Assembly (NCBI GenBank): GCA_028279445.1
Contig: JANQNT010000008.1
Location: 62,001 to 126,000 of the forward strand
Origin: Tepidamorphaceae bacterium
GTDB lineage: Bacteria > Pseudomonadota > Alphaproteobacteria > Rhizobiales > Tepidamorphaceae
DNA length: 64,000 bases
Direction: 5' to 3'
The notes beneath the pieces are model-generated. The model saw only the letters and a list, made by a program, of their open reading frames with translations, had not been told where the DNA came from and ran no database searches. The position numbers and the translations under genes were made by a program. Of this stretch, positions 1 to 10,046 are shown one piece after another; position 1 is the first letter of the stretch; each line of letters starts with the position of its first letter.

Positions 1-58
1 GCCGTCCCGGGATACACCCCGGCGCGCGTGCAGAAATCGACGGGGAGTAATGCGTTCC

Positions 59-2350
59 ATGGCAGACGGCAAAGACGACGCCAGCCCGACCTCATACCGG
101 CCAGCCTTCACCGACCAGGAGGCCCTGCTGTTTCACCAGGAAGGACGGCCGGGCAAGCTGGAAATCACACCGACCAAACCGATGGCGACGCAGCGCGACC
201 TGTCGCTTGCCTATTCGCCGGGCGTGGCCGTGCCGGTGCTGGCGATCGCCGACGAAGCGACACGGGCCTTCGACTACACCACGCGGGGAAATCGCGTCGC
301 GGTGATCTCCAACGGCACCGCGATCCTGGGGCTGGGGAATCTCGGCGCACTGGCCTCCAAGCCGGTCATGGAAGGCAAGGCGGTGCTGTTCAAGCGCTTC
401 GCCGACATCGACGGCATCGACCTTGAAGTGGACACCGAAGACCCCGACGCCTTCATCGGGGCGGTGCGCTATCTGGGGCCCACCTTCGGCGGCATCAACC
501 TGGAGGACATCAAGGCGCCCGACTGCTTCATCATCGAGCAGCGGCTGCGCGAGATGATGGATATCCCGGTGTTCCATGACGACCAGCACGGCACGGCAAT
601 CATCGCCGCCGCCGGCCTCATCAACGCGCTCGACCTGACCGACCGCGACATCGCCAAGACGACGCTCGTCATCAACGGTGCGGGTTCGGCGGGAATCGCC
701 TGCGCCGAGCTGCTAAAGTCGCTGGGCTTCAGGCACGACAACGTCATTCTCTGCGACACCAAGGGCGTCATCCACGAAGGTCGCGAGAAGGGCATGAACC
801 AGTGGAAGTCGGCGCATGCGGTGAAGACCAAGGCGCGCACGCTCACCGAGGCAATGGAGGGCGCCGACGCGGTGTTCGGCCTGTCGGTCAAGGGCGCCTT
901 CTCACAGGACATGATCCAATCCATGGCGGAGAGCCCGATCATCTTCGCGATGGCCAATCCGGATCCGGAAATCACGCCGGAGGAGGTGGCGCTGATCCGT
1001 GGCGACGCCATCATGGCGACCGGCCGGTCGGACTATCCCAACCAGATCAACAACGTGCTCGGCTTCCCCTTCATCTTCCGCGGCGCGCTGGACGTTCGCG
1101 CCACCACGATCAACACGGAAATGAAGATCGCCGCGGCACGCGCGCTGGCCGAGCTGGCCCGCGAGGACGTGCCCGACCAGGTGGCGGCCGCCTATGCCGG
1201 GCGACGACCCAAATACGGCGCCGAGTACATCATTCCCGTTCCCTTCGATCCACGCCTGATCAGCGCCGTGCCGCCGGCGGTGGCGCGCGCTGCGATGGAT
1301 ACCGGCGTTGCCCGCAAGCCGATCGTCAGCCTGGAGAGCTATGAAGAGGAACTCTCGGCGCGCCGCGATCCGGTCGCCGGAACGCTGAACCGGATTTTCG
1401 CCCAGGTGCGTAAGTCGCCGCGGCGCGTCGTCTTCGCCGAGGGCGAGGAGGAGCAGGTGATCCGCGCGGCCTATGCCTATGCCAACGGCGGGCTGGGCGA
1501 GCCGGTCCTGATCGGCCGCGACCAGAAGATATTCGAATCAATCGAGGCGCTCGGTCTGGAGCGGCGCAGCGACGTGCGCATCGAGAATGCGCGGCTGTCG
1601 AAGAAGACCGCCGAGTACGCCGACTACCTCTATTCGCGGCTGCAACGGCGCGGCCACCTGCTGCGCGACTGCCAGCGCATGGTCAATACCGACCGCAACT
1701 ATTTCGCCGCCTGCATGGTGGCGCGCGGCGATGCCGACGCCATGGTGACCGGGGTGACGCGCAACTACGCGGTTGTCCTCAACGACGTGCGCCGCGTCAT
1801 CGACACCAAGCCCGGCCACCGCGTCATCGGCGTGTCGATCGCGCTGTGCCGCGGGCGCACCGTGCTGATCGCCGACACAGCCGTGCACGACATGCCAAGC
1901 GACGTCGAGCTGGCCGATATCGCCGAGGAAGCCGCCGGCATGGCGCGGCGACTGGGCTACGAACCGCGGGTGGCGATGCTCGCCTACTCAACCTTCGGCT
2001 ATCCGCGTGGCGAACGCTCCGACCGGGTGCGCGATGCGGTGCGTATCCTCGACGAGCGCAAGGCCGATTTCGAGTATGACGGCGAAATGGGCGCCGACGT
2101 CGCCCTCAACCGTGAGCTGATGGCGGCATATCCGTTCTGCCGCCTGTCGGAGCCGGCCAATGTGCTGGTCATGCCGGCGTTCCACTCCGCCTCGATCTCC
2201 ACAAAGATGCTGCAGGAGCTCGGCGGCTCGACCGTCATCGGTCCGCTGCTGACGGGGCTCGATCGTTCGGTGCAGATCATGCCGCTCGGCGCGCGTGACG
2301 TCGACATCGTCAACATGGCGGCGATTGCCGCCTACAATGTCAGCGGCTGA
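59..2350 (+). CDS. maeB: NADP-dependent malic enzyme with C-terminal phosphotransacetylase-like domain
   Basis: Oxidatively decarboxylates malate to pyruvate with NADP in the cytoplasm, feeding gluconeogenesis and NADPH supply. The N-terminal half carries the malic enzyme signatures ([15 protein letters not shown] near residue 50, [14 protein letters not shown] near 144, DDQHGTAII near 174) and a dinucleotide fold ([10 protein letters not shown] near 204). From about residue 430 a phosphotransacetylase-like domain follows, the usual hybrid architecture of about 760 residues in Proteobacteria; in this family that domain is thought to be regulatory. Two in-frame ATGs lie 9 bp apart (50 and 59). 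GGGGAG at 42-47 is too close to the first, so 59 is preferred. Convergent with the next gene, with only 11 bp between stops. Confidence 0.95.
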   Translation: MADGKDDASPTSYRPAFTDQEALLFHQEGRPGKLEITPTKPMATQRDLSLAYSPGVAVPVLAIADEATRAFDYTTRGNRVAVISNGTAILGLGNLGALASKPVMEGKAVLFKRFADIDGIDLEVDTEDPDAFIGAVRYLGPTFGGINLEDIKAPDCFIIEQRLREMMDIPVFHDDQHGTAIIAAAGLINALDLTDRDIAKTTLVINGAGSAGIACAELLKSLGFRHDNVILCDTKGVIHEGREKGMNQWKSAHAVKTKARTLTEAMEGADAVFGLSVKGAFSQDMIQSMAESPIIFAMANPDPEITPEEVALIRGDAIMATGRSDYPNQINNVLGFPFIFRGALDVRATTINTEMKIAAARALAELAREDVPDQVAAAYAGRRPKYGAEYIIPVPFDPRLISAVPPAVARAAMDTGVARKPIVSLESYEEELSARRDPVAGTLNRIFAQVRKSPRRVVFAEGEEEQVIRAAYAYANGGLGEPVLIGRDQKIFESIEALGLERRSDVRIENARLSKKTAEYADYLYSRLQRRGHLLRDCQRMVNTDRNYFAACMVARGDADAMVTGVTRNYAVVLNDVRRVIDTKPGHRVIGVSIALCRGRTVLIADTAVHDMPSDVELADIAEEAAGMARRLGYEPRVAMLAYSTFGYPRGERSDRVRDAVRILDERKADFEYDGEMGADVALNRELMAAYPFCRLSEPANVLVMPAFHSASISTKMLQELGGSTVIGPLLTGLDRSVQIMPLGARDVDIVNMAAIAAYNVSG

Positions 2351-2361
2351 GCGAAGCGAGG

Positions 2362-3336
2362 CTAGGTAAGAGTTCCGTTGGCTGCGACCGGCGCGTCCGG
2401 GTGGCCGAAATGGTCGAAGTAGCGCGGGTTGATGTCCCTGGTGGGCAGCACCATGCACACATCGACGGTGCCGAACTGACGGTCGATCACCGCGCCATCG
2501 CCGACACGCGCGCCGAGCCTGAGATAGCCCTTCACCAGCGGCGGCAGTGCACGCAACGCCAGCTTCGTGTCGATGGCATCCGCCGGCAGCATGTCCATGG
2601 GCACATGCAGGTGCGGCAGCGCACGCACCTGCCACTCCTCGGCGGCGGGTGCGTGATGATGCAGGAAGGAGAGCGCCAGATCGTGCGCCTGGGGGTCGGT
2701 GCCCGGCAAACTGGCGCAGCCGATCATCGCGTCGAGCCTGTAATGGCGGATATAGGCCCACACGCCGGCCCACAGAACTTCCAGCGCGCGGCGGCCGCGA
2801 TGCGAGGCCAGCACGCAGGAGCGGCCAAGCTCCACGAAACGCATGTCCGTGTTGGCCGCCAGCAGCGCGGTGAGATCGTATTCCTGGCTGGTGTAGAAAC
2901 CGCCGATCTTGCGCGCGTGCTCGTGCCGCAGCAATCGATAGGTGCCGACCACGGCCGGCTGGCTGCGGCCCAGCGGACCGACAACCGGCGGCGCGTCGTG
3001 ATCGACCACCAGGACATGGTCGCAGACGGGGTCGAAGCGATCGAAGTCGCGCCTGGTCCGTCTGGTCAGCGCCCCGGCGTTGGCGTCCATCTCGCCGTAG
3101 AAGACCTCGTAGCGCAGCGATTGCGCCAGGCGCACCTCGCTGGTGCTGCGGGCTAGCCGGGCCTCCAGCGACCCGATGCGGGCGAGCATGCGCGGCGGAC
3201 CCGGCCGGTTACGCAGCCGGCGCGGCGTCAGGACGTGCAACAAGGCGTCCGTCGCCCGCGCATCCGCACCGCCGGCGAACGGCATCGCGCTGCGAAAGAA
3301 GGGAAGACTGGTAAGGCCCGTGCCGGGACGATTCAT
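2362..3336 (-). CDS. olsB: GNAT-fold N-acyltransferase, OlsB-like (ornithine lipid synthesis)
   Basis: About 324 residues. It resembles the OlsB/hemolysin-type acyltransferases that transfer a 3-hydroxyacyl chain from acyl carrier protein to the amino group of ornithine, the first step of ornithine-lipid synthesis in rhizobia. Supporting stretches are EARLARSTSEVRLAQSLRYEVFY, seen in pieces near residues 55-80, the acidic FDRFDPVCDHVLVVD, and the conserved middle RFVELGRSCVLASHRGR. ATG 3336 is preferred over the upstream ATG at 3384 because GAGGGA lies about 6 bp before it. No olsA partner is adjacent. Substrate is inferred from family likeness only; another acyl-ACP-dependent acyltransferase remains possible. 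Confidence 0.7.
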   Translation of the reverse strand: MNRPGTGLTSLPFFRSAMPFAGGADARATDALLHVLTPRRLRNRPGPPRMLARIGSLEARLARSTSEVRLAQSLRYEVFYGEMDANAGALTRRTRRDFDRFDPVCDHVLVVDHDAPPVVGPLGRSQPAVVGTYRLLRHEHARKIGGFYTSQEYDLTALLAANTDMRFVELGRSCVLASHRGRRALEVLWAGVWAYIRHYRLDAMIGCASLPGTDPQAHDLALSFLHHHAPAAEEWQVRALPHLHVPMDMLPADAIDTKLALRALPPLVKGYLRLGARVGDGAVIDRQFGTVDVCMVLPTRDINPRYFDHFGHPDAPVAANGTLT

Positions 3337-3500
3337 GGCGTTCCCTCGGTGCTCCTCCTTGCGCCGCCCGGCGTTGCCCGCCACGACGGCACAGCATCGA
3401 TTGTCCGGCCGCCTGCGGGGCGTGGCACAATTCAGCCTGCCGGTCGACCATCGTGCACAACACAGGTCGGCAACAGCAATGTGGTGATTCGTTGACGACC

Positions 3501-5699
3501 CTATGACACCGCCGCCTGGGGAGCGGAAGCGCTCTGCGGCGCAAGGCTCGCCAGCAGCGCCGCCAGGCGATGCGGATCGATGGGCTTTGCCAGATGGGCC
3601 GCGAAGCCTGCCTTGAGCGCGGCGGCGCGATTCTCCGGCAAGGCGTCCGCAGTGACCGCAACCAGCGGGATCGCGGTCGCCCCGGCATCGCGCGTGGCAA
3701 CGGCGATCTCAAGGCCGCTGCGGCCGGGCAGGCGTATGTCCAGAAGTGCCGCGTCAAAGGGCGCATCCCCCGCCGATAGCAGATCGCAAGCGGCCTTTCC
3801 ATCGCTTACGTGGGTCACATGGTGGCCCATGCGCTGCAGGATGGCCACCATCAGCATCGCGCTGATGGTGTCGTCTTCCGCCAGCAGCACCCGCAGCGGG
3901 TGCTCGGCGCACGGCAACCGGTCCTCGGGGGGCGGGGCCGACGCGCCGCGAATGCCTGCCTGGTCGTTCGCCGCGGCAGGCTCTTCGCCGACGGCCCTGG
4001 CGGCAATGCGCGCCAGCAGCGATTCGGTGCGCACCGGGCGGGCGAGGTATCCCGCAAAGCCGCGCTCGGCAAGCTCGTCAGCATCGGGCCGCGCACCATG
4101 CGCCACCAGCCGCAGCGCGCGCGCCTGCGACCAGTCGGGATCGGCCACGTCGCCGTCGGTGAGGACGATATCGGCGTCGCCCGGCTCGCTCATCTGCGCG
4201 CCGAGATCGGCGCAGGTCTCGATCAGGGCGCCGGCCTCGACCGGCTCGCTCATGCACACCGCGACGTTCATGCCGGCGAGCGGCTCACCGGTTTGCCGCG
4301 CCGGCGCGCGTTCGCGGCAGGGCAGCACGGCGGTGAACAACGCTCCGTGCGCTTCGTCCGTCGACAGGCGCACATCGCCGCCCATGGCCCGAGCGATGCG
4401 CCGGCAGATGGCCAGTCCCAGCCCGGCTCCGGCACCGTGGCCGGCGGCACCGGTTTCGAATTCGTCAAAGATGCGCTCGCGGTCCTCCACGGCAACGCCG
4501 CGTCCGGTGTCGCGCACGCTCAGATGCAACGCGCCGGCGTCGTCGTCATCCGACGCAGCGCTGATCCAGCAGCAATCCACCGCGACGGCGCCGTTGTCGG
4601 TGAACTTGATGGCATTGCCGAGCAGGTTGGTGAGAACCTGCTTGAAGCGCCCGGCATCGATATGCACCAGCTCGGGCATGTCGGCGGCCACATGGACACC
4701 GAGCCCGAGCGCCTTGTCGAAGGCGCGCGGAGCAAGCAGTTCGCAGACGTCCCGGATCATGTCGGCGGGAGAGGCGTTCTCCTCGGTCAGTTCGAGGCGG
4801 CCGGCCTCGATGCGGGAAAAGTCGAGCACCTCGTTGATCAAGGTCGCCAGCGTCAGGGCGGACTGCCGGATGGCGCGGGTGTGATTGCGCTGGGCCGGTG
4901 TCAGTTCATCGTCAAGCAAGAGGTCGGCAAGACCGAGGATACCGTTCAGCGGCGTGCGCACCTCATGGCTCATCGCCGCCAGGAAGCGCTGCTTGGCCCG
5001 GCTCGCCGACAGGGCTTCATCGCGGGCAGCGCCGAGCGCGGCTGCCGTCTCGACGAAACCCGTCACATCGCGGCCGACCGCGCGGATGCCGGCCGAATTG
5101 CCGTCGCGATCGCGGATCGGACTTTCCAGCCAGGCGATGACACGCGCCGCATCGCCGGACTCAACGTCGGTGATCTGCGTGACATAGCTTGCCGCATCGC
5201 GGCGGTCCTGCTCGGCAACCGGGCGGCACTCATCCAGGACCTGACCGACGCGGCAGTCGGGGTGGGCGGCGCGGAAGGCCGAGTTGGCGAAGGTGATGCG
5301 CCCGTCGGGACCGCGATCGACGATCAGGTCCGCCTGCGCCTCGAGCTGGGCGCGGAGCTGTACGAGATCGTCGTGGGCGCTGAACAGTGCGTCGGACAGT
5401 GCCTCCGCGTCGGCAGCAATATCGGGCGCTTCGCGGGGCTGTTCCGGACCGGCCGCATGGTCCTTGCCGGGGGCTGTCTTGTAGCGATCCCACGGCCGGC
5501 TCAGGCCAAGGCCGAGACCGACCGCCGCGACCACCGCCAGCGCGAGACCGGGCAGCCAGGTTTCGATCCACGCGCCACCGGTTACATCGAGTGCCGACGC
5601 GGCCGCGATCGGCGTGCCGGTCGCGGCGGCAACGCCAACGCCGAGACGCCAGGACCCCGACCCTTTACGAACTGACTGGGACTGAGAACGACTACGCAT
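3501..5699 (-). CDS. hybrid sensor histidine kinase with PAS and receiver domains
   Basis: Membrane-bound hybrid sensor kinase of about 732 residues. Two hydrophobic segments (about 18-36 and 47-67) anchor the N-terminus. A PAS-like domain follows (about 105-220), then the phospho-acceptor helix with FLAAMSHEVRTPLNG (His near 242), an HATPase domain with N-box NLLGNAIKFTDNG and G-box DTGRGV, a degenerate receiver, and a C-terminal receiver with LAEDD and phospho-acceptor Asp in LLDIRLPG near 652. The first receiver-like segment lacks a clear phospho-acceptor. No response regulator or phosphotransferase is adjacent, so the signal and output are unknown. ATG 5699 is preferred; an in-frame start 27 bp upstream is possible. 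Confidence 0.9.
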   Translation of the reverse strand: MRSRSQSQSVRKGSGSWRLGVGVAAATGTPIAAASALDVTGGAWIETWLPGLALAVVAAVGLGLGLSRPWDRYKTAPGKDHAAGPEQPREAPDIAADAEALSDALFSAHDDLVQLRAQLEAQADLIVDRGPDGRITFANSAFRAAHPDCRVGQVLDECRPVAEQDRRDAASYVTQITDVESGDAARVIAWLESPIRDRDGNSAGIRAVGRDVTGFVETAAALGAARDEALSASRAKQRFLAAMSHEVRTPLNGILGLADLLLDDELTPAQRNHTRAIRQSALTLATLINEVLDFSRIEAGRLELTEENASPADMIRDVCELLAPRAFDKALGLGVHVAADMPELVHIDAGRFKQVLTNLLGNAIKFTDNGAVAVDCCWISAASDDDDAGALHLSVRDTGRGVAVEDRERIFDEFETGAAGHGAGAGLGLAICRRIARAMGGDVRLSTDEAHGALFTAVLPCRERAPARQTGEPLAGMNVAVCMSEPVEAGALIETCADLGAQMSEPGDADIVLTDGDVADPDWSQARALRLVAHGARPDADELAERGFAGYLARPVRTESLLARIAARAVGEEPAAANDQAGIRGASAPPPEDRLPCAEHPLRVLLAEDDTISAMLMVAILQRMGHHVTHVSDGKAACDLLSAGDAPFDAALLDIRLPGRSGLEIAVATRDAGATAIPLVAVTADALPENRAAALKAGFAAHLAKPIDPHRLAALLASLAPQSASAPQAAVS

Positions 5700-5785
5700 G
5701 GGCCGATCATCGCGGCCCCGCGTCAATCATTCGCTAACGCAGGTCAAACATTTCGCTTCGGCGGCAGGAATCGCACCGCCGGCGG

Positions 5786-7330
5786 TCAGGCGGCAACGGC
5801 CATGCGTTCGCCCATGGCCCGATAGGACAAGGCCTCGGCAACATGGACGCGCTGGACGCCGGTGCTGGCATCAAGGTCGGCGAGGGTGCGCGCAACCCGC
5901 AGCACGCGGTGAAAACCGCGCGCCGACAGCGCCATGCGTTCCGCCGCATCGCCAAGCAGCGCGCGGGCATCGCCAGCCAGATCGACGACGTCCTCCATGA
6001 GCCGCGTCGGCACGGCGGCATTGGTGTGCGCCTTGGCCACGGGGCCATTCGTTGGCTGCCGGGCATAACGCTCGGACTGCCTGTGGCGCGCGGCGATGAC
6101 GCGGGCGCGCACATCGGCGCTGGTCTCGGTCGCTGGCGGGCGCATCAGATCGCCGGCCATGACGGCGGGAACGTCGAGATGCATGTCGATACGGTCGAGC
6201 AGCGGGCCGGAAATGCGCGCCTGATAGTCCGTGGCGCAACGCGGACCGCGCCGGCAGGTGTGGCCCGGTTCGCCGGACATGCCGCAGCGGCATGGATTCA
6301 TCGCCGCCACGAGCTGGAAGCGGCACGGGTAACGCACCCGGTGATTGGCCCGGGCGATCACCGTCTCGCCGGACTCAAGCGGCTGGCGCAGGGAATCGAG
6401 AACCTGCGGCGAGAATTCCGGGAATTCGTCGAGGAACAGCACGCCGTGATGGGCAAGCGACACCTCTCCGGGACGCGCATTGACGCCGCCGCCCACCATC
6501 GCCGCCATCGAGGCGGAGTGGTGCGGACTGCGAAACGGACGGACCGGCGACAGGCCATCTTCGGCCAACGCGCCGGCGACGGAGCGGATCATGCTGACGT
6601 CGAGCATTTCCGGCGGCGTCAGGTCCGGCAGGATGGAGGGAAGACGGGCGGCCAGCATCGACTTGCCGGCGCCGGGCGGACCGATCATCAGCAGGTTGTG
6701 GCCTCCGGCCGCCGCGACTTCGAGGGCGCGCTTGGCGGCTTCCTGGCCGCGGATGTCGGACAGGTCGGAAAGACAGGCCGGATCGGCGCCGACGGACGGG
6801 GCCGGACGGGTCAGAACCTGCGTGCCGGTGAGGTGATTGACCAGCGCGGTCAGGCTGGCGGGAGCGGCAATCGCCATGTCGGCGGCGGCCCATGCCGCCT
6901 CACTACCGCAGGCTTGCGGACATACCAGGCCGTGGTCCTGCGCGTTGGCGGCGATCGCGGCGGGCAGGACACCCGCGACGGCGGAAATACCGCCATCGAG
7001 CGCCAGTTCGCCCAGCACCACATGGCCGTCCAGCGCATCCTGCGGGATCGCGCCGATCGCCGCCATCACGCCGGCCGCGATGGGAAGATCGAAATGGCTG
7101 CCCTCCTTGGGCAGATCGGCCGGCGCCAGATTGACGGTGATGCGCCTGGGCGGCAAGGCAAGACCGACAGCGGTCAGCGCAGCGCGGACGCGCTCGCGGC
7201 TTTCGGCAACCGCCTTGTCCGGAAGTCCGACGATGGTGAAGGCCGGCAGGCCCGGCGTCAACTGTACCTGCACGTCGACGGGACGGGCGTCGATGCCCTC
7301 GAAGGCAACTGTGCGAATGCGCGCGACCAT
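5786..7330 (-). CDS. comM: YifB/ComM-family Mg chelatase-like AAA+ ATPase
   Basis: AAA+ ATPase of the YifB/ComM family, about 514 residues. ComM is a hexameric branch-migration helicase that aids integration of transformed DNA in naturally competent bacteria; in other species the role is unclear. Visible features are the N-terminal ChlI-like domain opening with MVARIRTVAFEG, Walker A GPPGAGKS near residue 215, the Walker B region HHGVLFLDEFPEF near 295, and the C-terminal Mg-chelatase-related domain. A cysteine cluster (CRCGMSGEPGHTCRRGPRC) after the Walker B region is typical of the family. ATG 7330 matches the usual family start; 39 bp upstream is another ATG giving a longer, non-conserved N-terminus. 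Confidence 0.92.
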   Translation of the reverse strand: MVARIRTVAFEGIDARPVDVQVQLTPGLPAFTIVGLPDKAVAESRERVRAALTAVGLALPPRRITVNLAPADLPKEGSHFDLPIAAGVMAAIGAIPQDALDGHVVLGELALDGGISAVAGVLPAAIAANAQDHGLVCPQACGSEAAWAAADMAIAAPASLTALVNHLTGTQVLTRPAPSVGADPACLSDLSDIRGQEAAKRALEVAAAGGHNLLMIGPPGAGKSMLAARLPSILPDLTPPEMLDVSMIRSVAGALAEDGLSPVRPFRSPHHSASMAAMVGGGVNARPGEVSLAHHGVLFLDEFPEFSPQVLDSLRQPLESGETVIARANHRVRYPCRFQLVAAMNPCRCGMSGEPGHTCRRGPRCATDYQARISGPLLDRIDMHLDVPAVMAGDLMRPPATETSADVRARVIAARHRQSERYARQPTNGPVAKAHTNAAVPTRLMEDVVDLAGDARALLGDAAERMALSARGFHRVLRVARTLADLDASTGVQRVHVAEALSYRAMGERMAVAA

Positions 7331-7470
7331 CGCGTCCCCCGTCGCTCCCAAACACCCGAAGCGGGCCACGTTGGCGCGGCCGGCAACGGCACATTGAAGA
7401 TCGCCAGACTATCGCGAACGGCTGTCATGCGCAAGAACATTATGTGAACATCATGGTCGCGACGGGTCGC

Positions 7471-8415
7471 TTACCGGGCCAGCCGCACCTCGATGGCATC
7501 CCAGATGAGGGCGGCGGCATCGGGTCCGCCGAGGTTCTTGACCGCGCGAATGCCGGTCGGCGAGGTGACGTTGATCTCGGTCAGATAGCCGCCGATGACG
7601 TCGATGCCGGTGAAGATCAGGCCGCGAGCCTTCAGCTCCGGCCCCAGCCGTTCGACGATCTCGCGCTCGCGATCCGTCAGACCCGCGGCTTCCGCAATCG
7701 CACCGCGCACCATGTTGGAGCGCAGGTCGCCTTCCGCGGGAACGCGATTGATCGCGCCGGCGAATTCGCCGTCGATGATCAGGATGCGCTTGTCGCCCTC
7801 GCGCACCTCCGGGCGGTACTGCTGCACCACCCAGGGCTGGGTGAACACGGTCTCGAACATCTCGATCAGCGAGCCGTAGTTCTCATCGCCATCGGTGATG
7901 CGAAACACCGCCTGGCCGCCGTTGCCGTAGAGCGGCTTGATGACGATGTCGGAAAACTCCTCGCGGAAGGCGGCCACCTCGCCTGCGTCGCGCGTGATCA
8001 GGGTCGGCGGCATCAGGTCGGCATAATCGAGGACGAAGAGCTTTTCCGGCGCATTGCGCACCGAAGCGGGATCGTTGACCACCAGGGTCGCCGGATGGAT
8101 CGCCTCCAGCAGATGGGTGGCGGTGATGTAGTCCATGTCGAAGGGCGGGTCCTGGCGCATCAGGATCACGTCGACATCGTTGAGCGTGACGCGCTCCGGC
8201 GCGCCCAGCGTATAGTGATCGCCGCGCTGATCGCGCACGCTGACCGGCTCGGCGGTGGCGGTGACCTTGTCGCCACGCCGGGCGAGGCTCGCGACCTGGT
8301 AATGCAGCAGCGTGGCGCCGCGCGCCTGCGCCTCCAGCATCAGGGCGAACGTGGAATCCCCCTCGATGTTGAGGTCGGCGATGTGGTCCATCTGGACGGC
8401 GACGGTCAGCGACAT
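7471..8415 (-). CDS. gshB: glutathione synthase
   Basis: ATP-grasp enzyme joining gamma-glutamylcysteine and glycine to make glutathione in the cytosol. 314 residues, the normal size. The N-terminus [20 protein letters not shown] and the motifs [27 protein letters not shown] and [16 protein letters not shown] (metal and substrate binding near the C-terminus) are typical of prokaryotic GshB. ATG 8415 gives the family N-terminus. It lies 22 bp after yraN and is probably the last gene of rsmI-yraN-gshB. Confidence 0.96.
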   Translation of the reverse strand: MSLTVAVQMDHIADLNIEGDSTFALMLEAQARGATLLHYQVASLARRGDKVTATAEPVSVRDQRGDHYTLGAPERVTLNDVDVILMRQDPPFDMDYITATHLLEAIHPATLVVNDPASVRNAPEKLFVLDYADLMPPTLITRDAGEVAAFREEFSDIVIKPLYGNGGQAVFRITDGDENYGSLIEMFETVFTQPWVVQQYRPEVREGDKRILIIDGEFAGAINRVPAEGDLRSNMVRGAIAEAAGLTDREREIVERLGPELKARGLIFTGIDVIGGYLTEINVTSPTGIRAVKNLGGPDAAALIWDAIEVRLAR

Positions 8416-8437
8416 GGGATGGCGTCCGCTTGAGGTA

Positions 8438-8806
8438 TCAGGGCCGGAAGGCGTCTGCGATGTGGCGTGGCCAGCGGCGCGGCGCAACCAGCACCGCGTC
8501 GAAGCGCATGCTGTATCCCGCAAAGCGCGGGTTGAGCGCAAGCCAGGCATTGGCGCCGGCGACGAGACGGTGGCGCTGGCGCTCGGTCACCGCCTCGGCG
8601 GCGGCGGCGAATGTCTGGCGCGCCTTGACCTCGACGAAAGCAAGCAGGCGGCCGCGACGCATGATCAGGTCGATCTCGCCGGCGGGATTGCGGAAGCGGC
8701 GCGCCAGCGGCAGGTAGCCGCGCAGCATGAGCGCCGCAAGGGCCAGCCATTCGGCGCGCCGGCCGCGACGTTCGGCGCGCATGCGGCGCGCGCGCTCGCG
8801 CATCAT
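8438..8806 (-). CDS. yraN: YraN family (UPF0102) nuclease-fold protein
   Basis: Small protein of 122 residues of the YraN/UPF0102 family, related to Holliday-junction-resolvase-like nuclease folds. The conserved core is visible: [25 protein letters not shown], here cited by parts, with the Glu-Asp...Glu-x-Lys (E..D...EVK) constellation near residues 43-61, followed by VTERQRHRL. The biochemical activity is not established for most members. Its first codons overlap the rsmI stop as ATGATGA, implying translational coupling; adjacency to rsmI is a common arrangement. Confidence 0.9.
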   Translation of the reverse strand: MMRERARRMRAERRGRRAEWLALAALMLRGYLPLARRFRNPAGEIDLIMRRGRLLAFVEVKARQTFAAAAEAVTERQRHRLVAGANAWLALNPRFAGYSMRFDAVLVAPRRWPRHIADAFRP

Positions 8807-9723
8807 TCGCCGTCCTGTTTCAGGGTCAGGGCGCGCTCGTAGAGCGCCTTGCGCGCAAGCCCGGTCTGGCGGGCAAGCTGCTGGGCGGCGCGGCTGACGC
8901 CAAGTTCGGCGATCAATGCGCCGAGCCGCTCGTCGAGGTCCGCGATGTCGGGCGTTTCCTCACACTGCGGGGGGGCGACCAGTACGACGATCTCGCCCTT
9001 TGGCGGGCCGGCTTCGGCGATCTGCCGCGATAACTCCGACAAACTCCCATGGGTGACCGTCTCGAAGCGCTTGGTCAGCTCGCGGGCTATAGCGGCGGGA
9101 CGATCGCCCAGGCCCTCGGCGAGAGCCTTCAGGCATGCGGCGATCCGGGGCGCACTCTCGTAGATCACCAGGGTCCCGGGGATGTCCTTCAGTGCGGCGA
9201 TGCGGCGCGCACGCTGCGCGGACTTGGGTGGCAGGAATCCGGCGAAATAGAATGCGTCCGTTGGCAGTCCGGCGGCCACCAGCGCGGCGAGCATCGCGCT
9301 GGCGCCGGGTATCGGAACGACCGCATGGCCGGCCGCAACGGCTTCGGACACCAGCCTGTAGCCCGGATCGGACACCAGCGGCGTACCGGCATCGCTGACC
9401 AGCGCCACACGACCGCCATCGGCCAGACGCGACAGCAGTTCCGGGCGCCGGCGCGCCGCGTTGTGCTCGTGATAGGAGACGCGCGGGGTGGCGATGGAAT
9501 AGTGACCGAGCAGCCGGGCGGTATGGCGGGTATCCTCGCAGGCGATGACGTCGGCGGCGGAGAGAACCTGCAACGCGCGGACGGTGATATCGGCCAGATT
9601 GCCGATCGGTGTCGCCACGATGTAGAGGCCGGGCGCCAGCGCGGGTGCCGAAAAGCCGGCGCCATCGATGACAAATCCCGCGCCCGCGCCGTCTGCATCC
9701 CCTGTCACGCCGCGTCGCGCCAC
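8803..9723 (-). CDS. rsmI: 16S rRNA (cytidine(1402)-2'-O)-methyltransferase
   Basis: RsmI methylates the ribose of C1402 in the decoding centre of 16S rRNA using S-adenosylmethionine. 306 residues. The tetrapyrrole-methylase-like fold is clear from [19 protein letters not shown] near residue 32, [11 protein letters not shown], the SAM loop [29 protein letters not shown], and FAGFLPPKS. First gene of rsmI-yraN-gshB, divergent from the LpoA-like lipoprotein gene, a neighbour pairing seen in many Proteobacteria. The first 25 or so residues are poorly conserved, so a later start is possible. Confidence 0.95.
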   Translation of the reverse strand: MARRGVTGDADGAGAGFVIDGAGFSAPALAPGLYIVATPIGNLADITVRALQVLSAADVIACEDTRHTARLLGHYSIATPRVSYHEHNAARRRPELLSRLADGGRVALVSDAGTPLVSDPGYRLVSEAVAAGHAVVPIPGASAMLAALVAAGLPTDAFYFAGFLPPKSAQRARRIAALKDIPGTLVIYESAPRIAACLKALAEGLGDRPAAIARELTKRFETVTHGSLSELSRQIAEAGPPKGEIVVLVAPPQCEETPDIADLDERLGALIAELGVSRAAQQLARQTGLARKALYERALTLKQDGE

Positions 9724-10046
9724 GTTCTCACCTCGTCACCAGAGCACATCGGGTGCGGCTTCTCCGCGCAACAAGGGTGTCACCGAGACTCTATCCATTT
9801 GATCTTGAGCATGTTCTTGCCCGAAAATCGCCCACACTTTCCGGGAACATGCTCCCGGCTCGCGGCGTTAACAATAGTCGAGATTGGTCCACATCGCAGC
9901 CATCACAGTGGTTTTCATGTCCGCATTCAGGCCATAGATTGATACGTTAACGTCTATCACTGCGGACGTGGCTACCCTGCGTCCGCCGATGCGGCAAACG
10001 ATTTTGGGGACCCGCGCGTTGAGCCGACGCGCCGAGTTCGATTGGT
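9724..10046. other. 323-bp divergent intergenic region (rsmI / lpoA-like)
   Basis: This gap separates two divergent genes and must hold both promoters. It contains the palindromic REP-like element at 9807-9854 and two GTTAAC half-site-like words (near 9867 and 9950) in an AT-richer stretch. I see no convincing open frame and no clear -35/-10 pair to nominate. Confidence 0.6.
9807..9854. repeat. REP-like palindrome (GAGCATGTTC ... GAACATGCTC)
   Basis: The outer arms GAGCATGTTC (9807-9816) and GAACATGCTC (9845-9854) are perfect inverted repeats, with inner CCCGAAA and TTTCCGGG pairing apart from one bulge. The layout resembles the palindromic elements common in rhizobial intergenic DNA. A half copy (TTGAGCATGTTCT, 13 identical bases, 31434-31446) occurs at the end of the CysZ-like gene; over 23 bp upstream of the arm the two copies differ at only two positions. 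Confidence 0.7.

Noticed and set aside
1-58. Possible promoter or gene end upstream of maeB
   Set aside because: Only 58 bases are available; the short CCGGG/CCCGG pairing is too weak to call.
3810-5675. Long open frame (621 codons) on the plus strand opposite the histidine kinase gene
   Set aside because: It mirrors the codon periodicity of a high-GC gene on the other strand, has no recognisable family and no ribosome site; the kinase frame has clear domains.
5843-7447. Plus-strand open frame of 534 codons opposite yifB/comM
   Set aside because: No family likeness; the minus-strand ATPase motifs explain the region.
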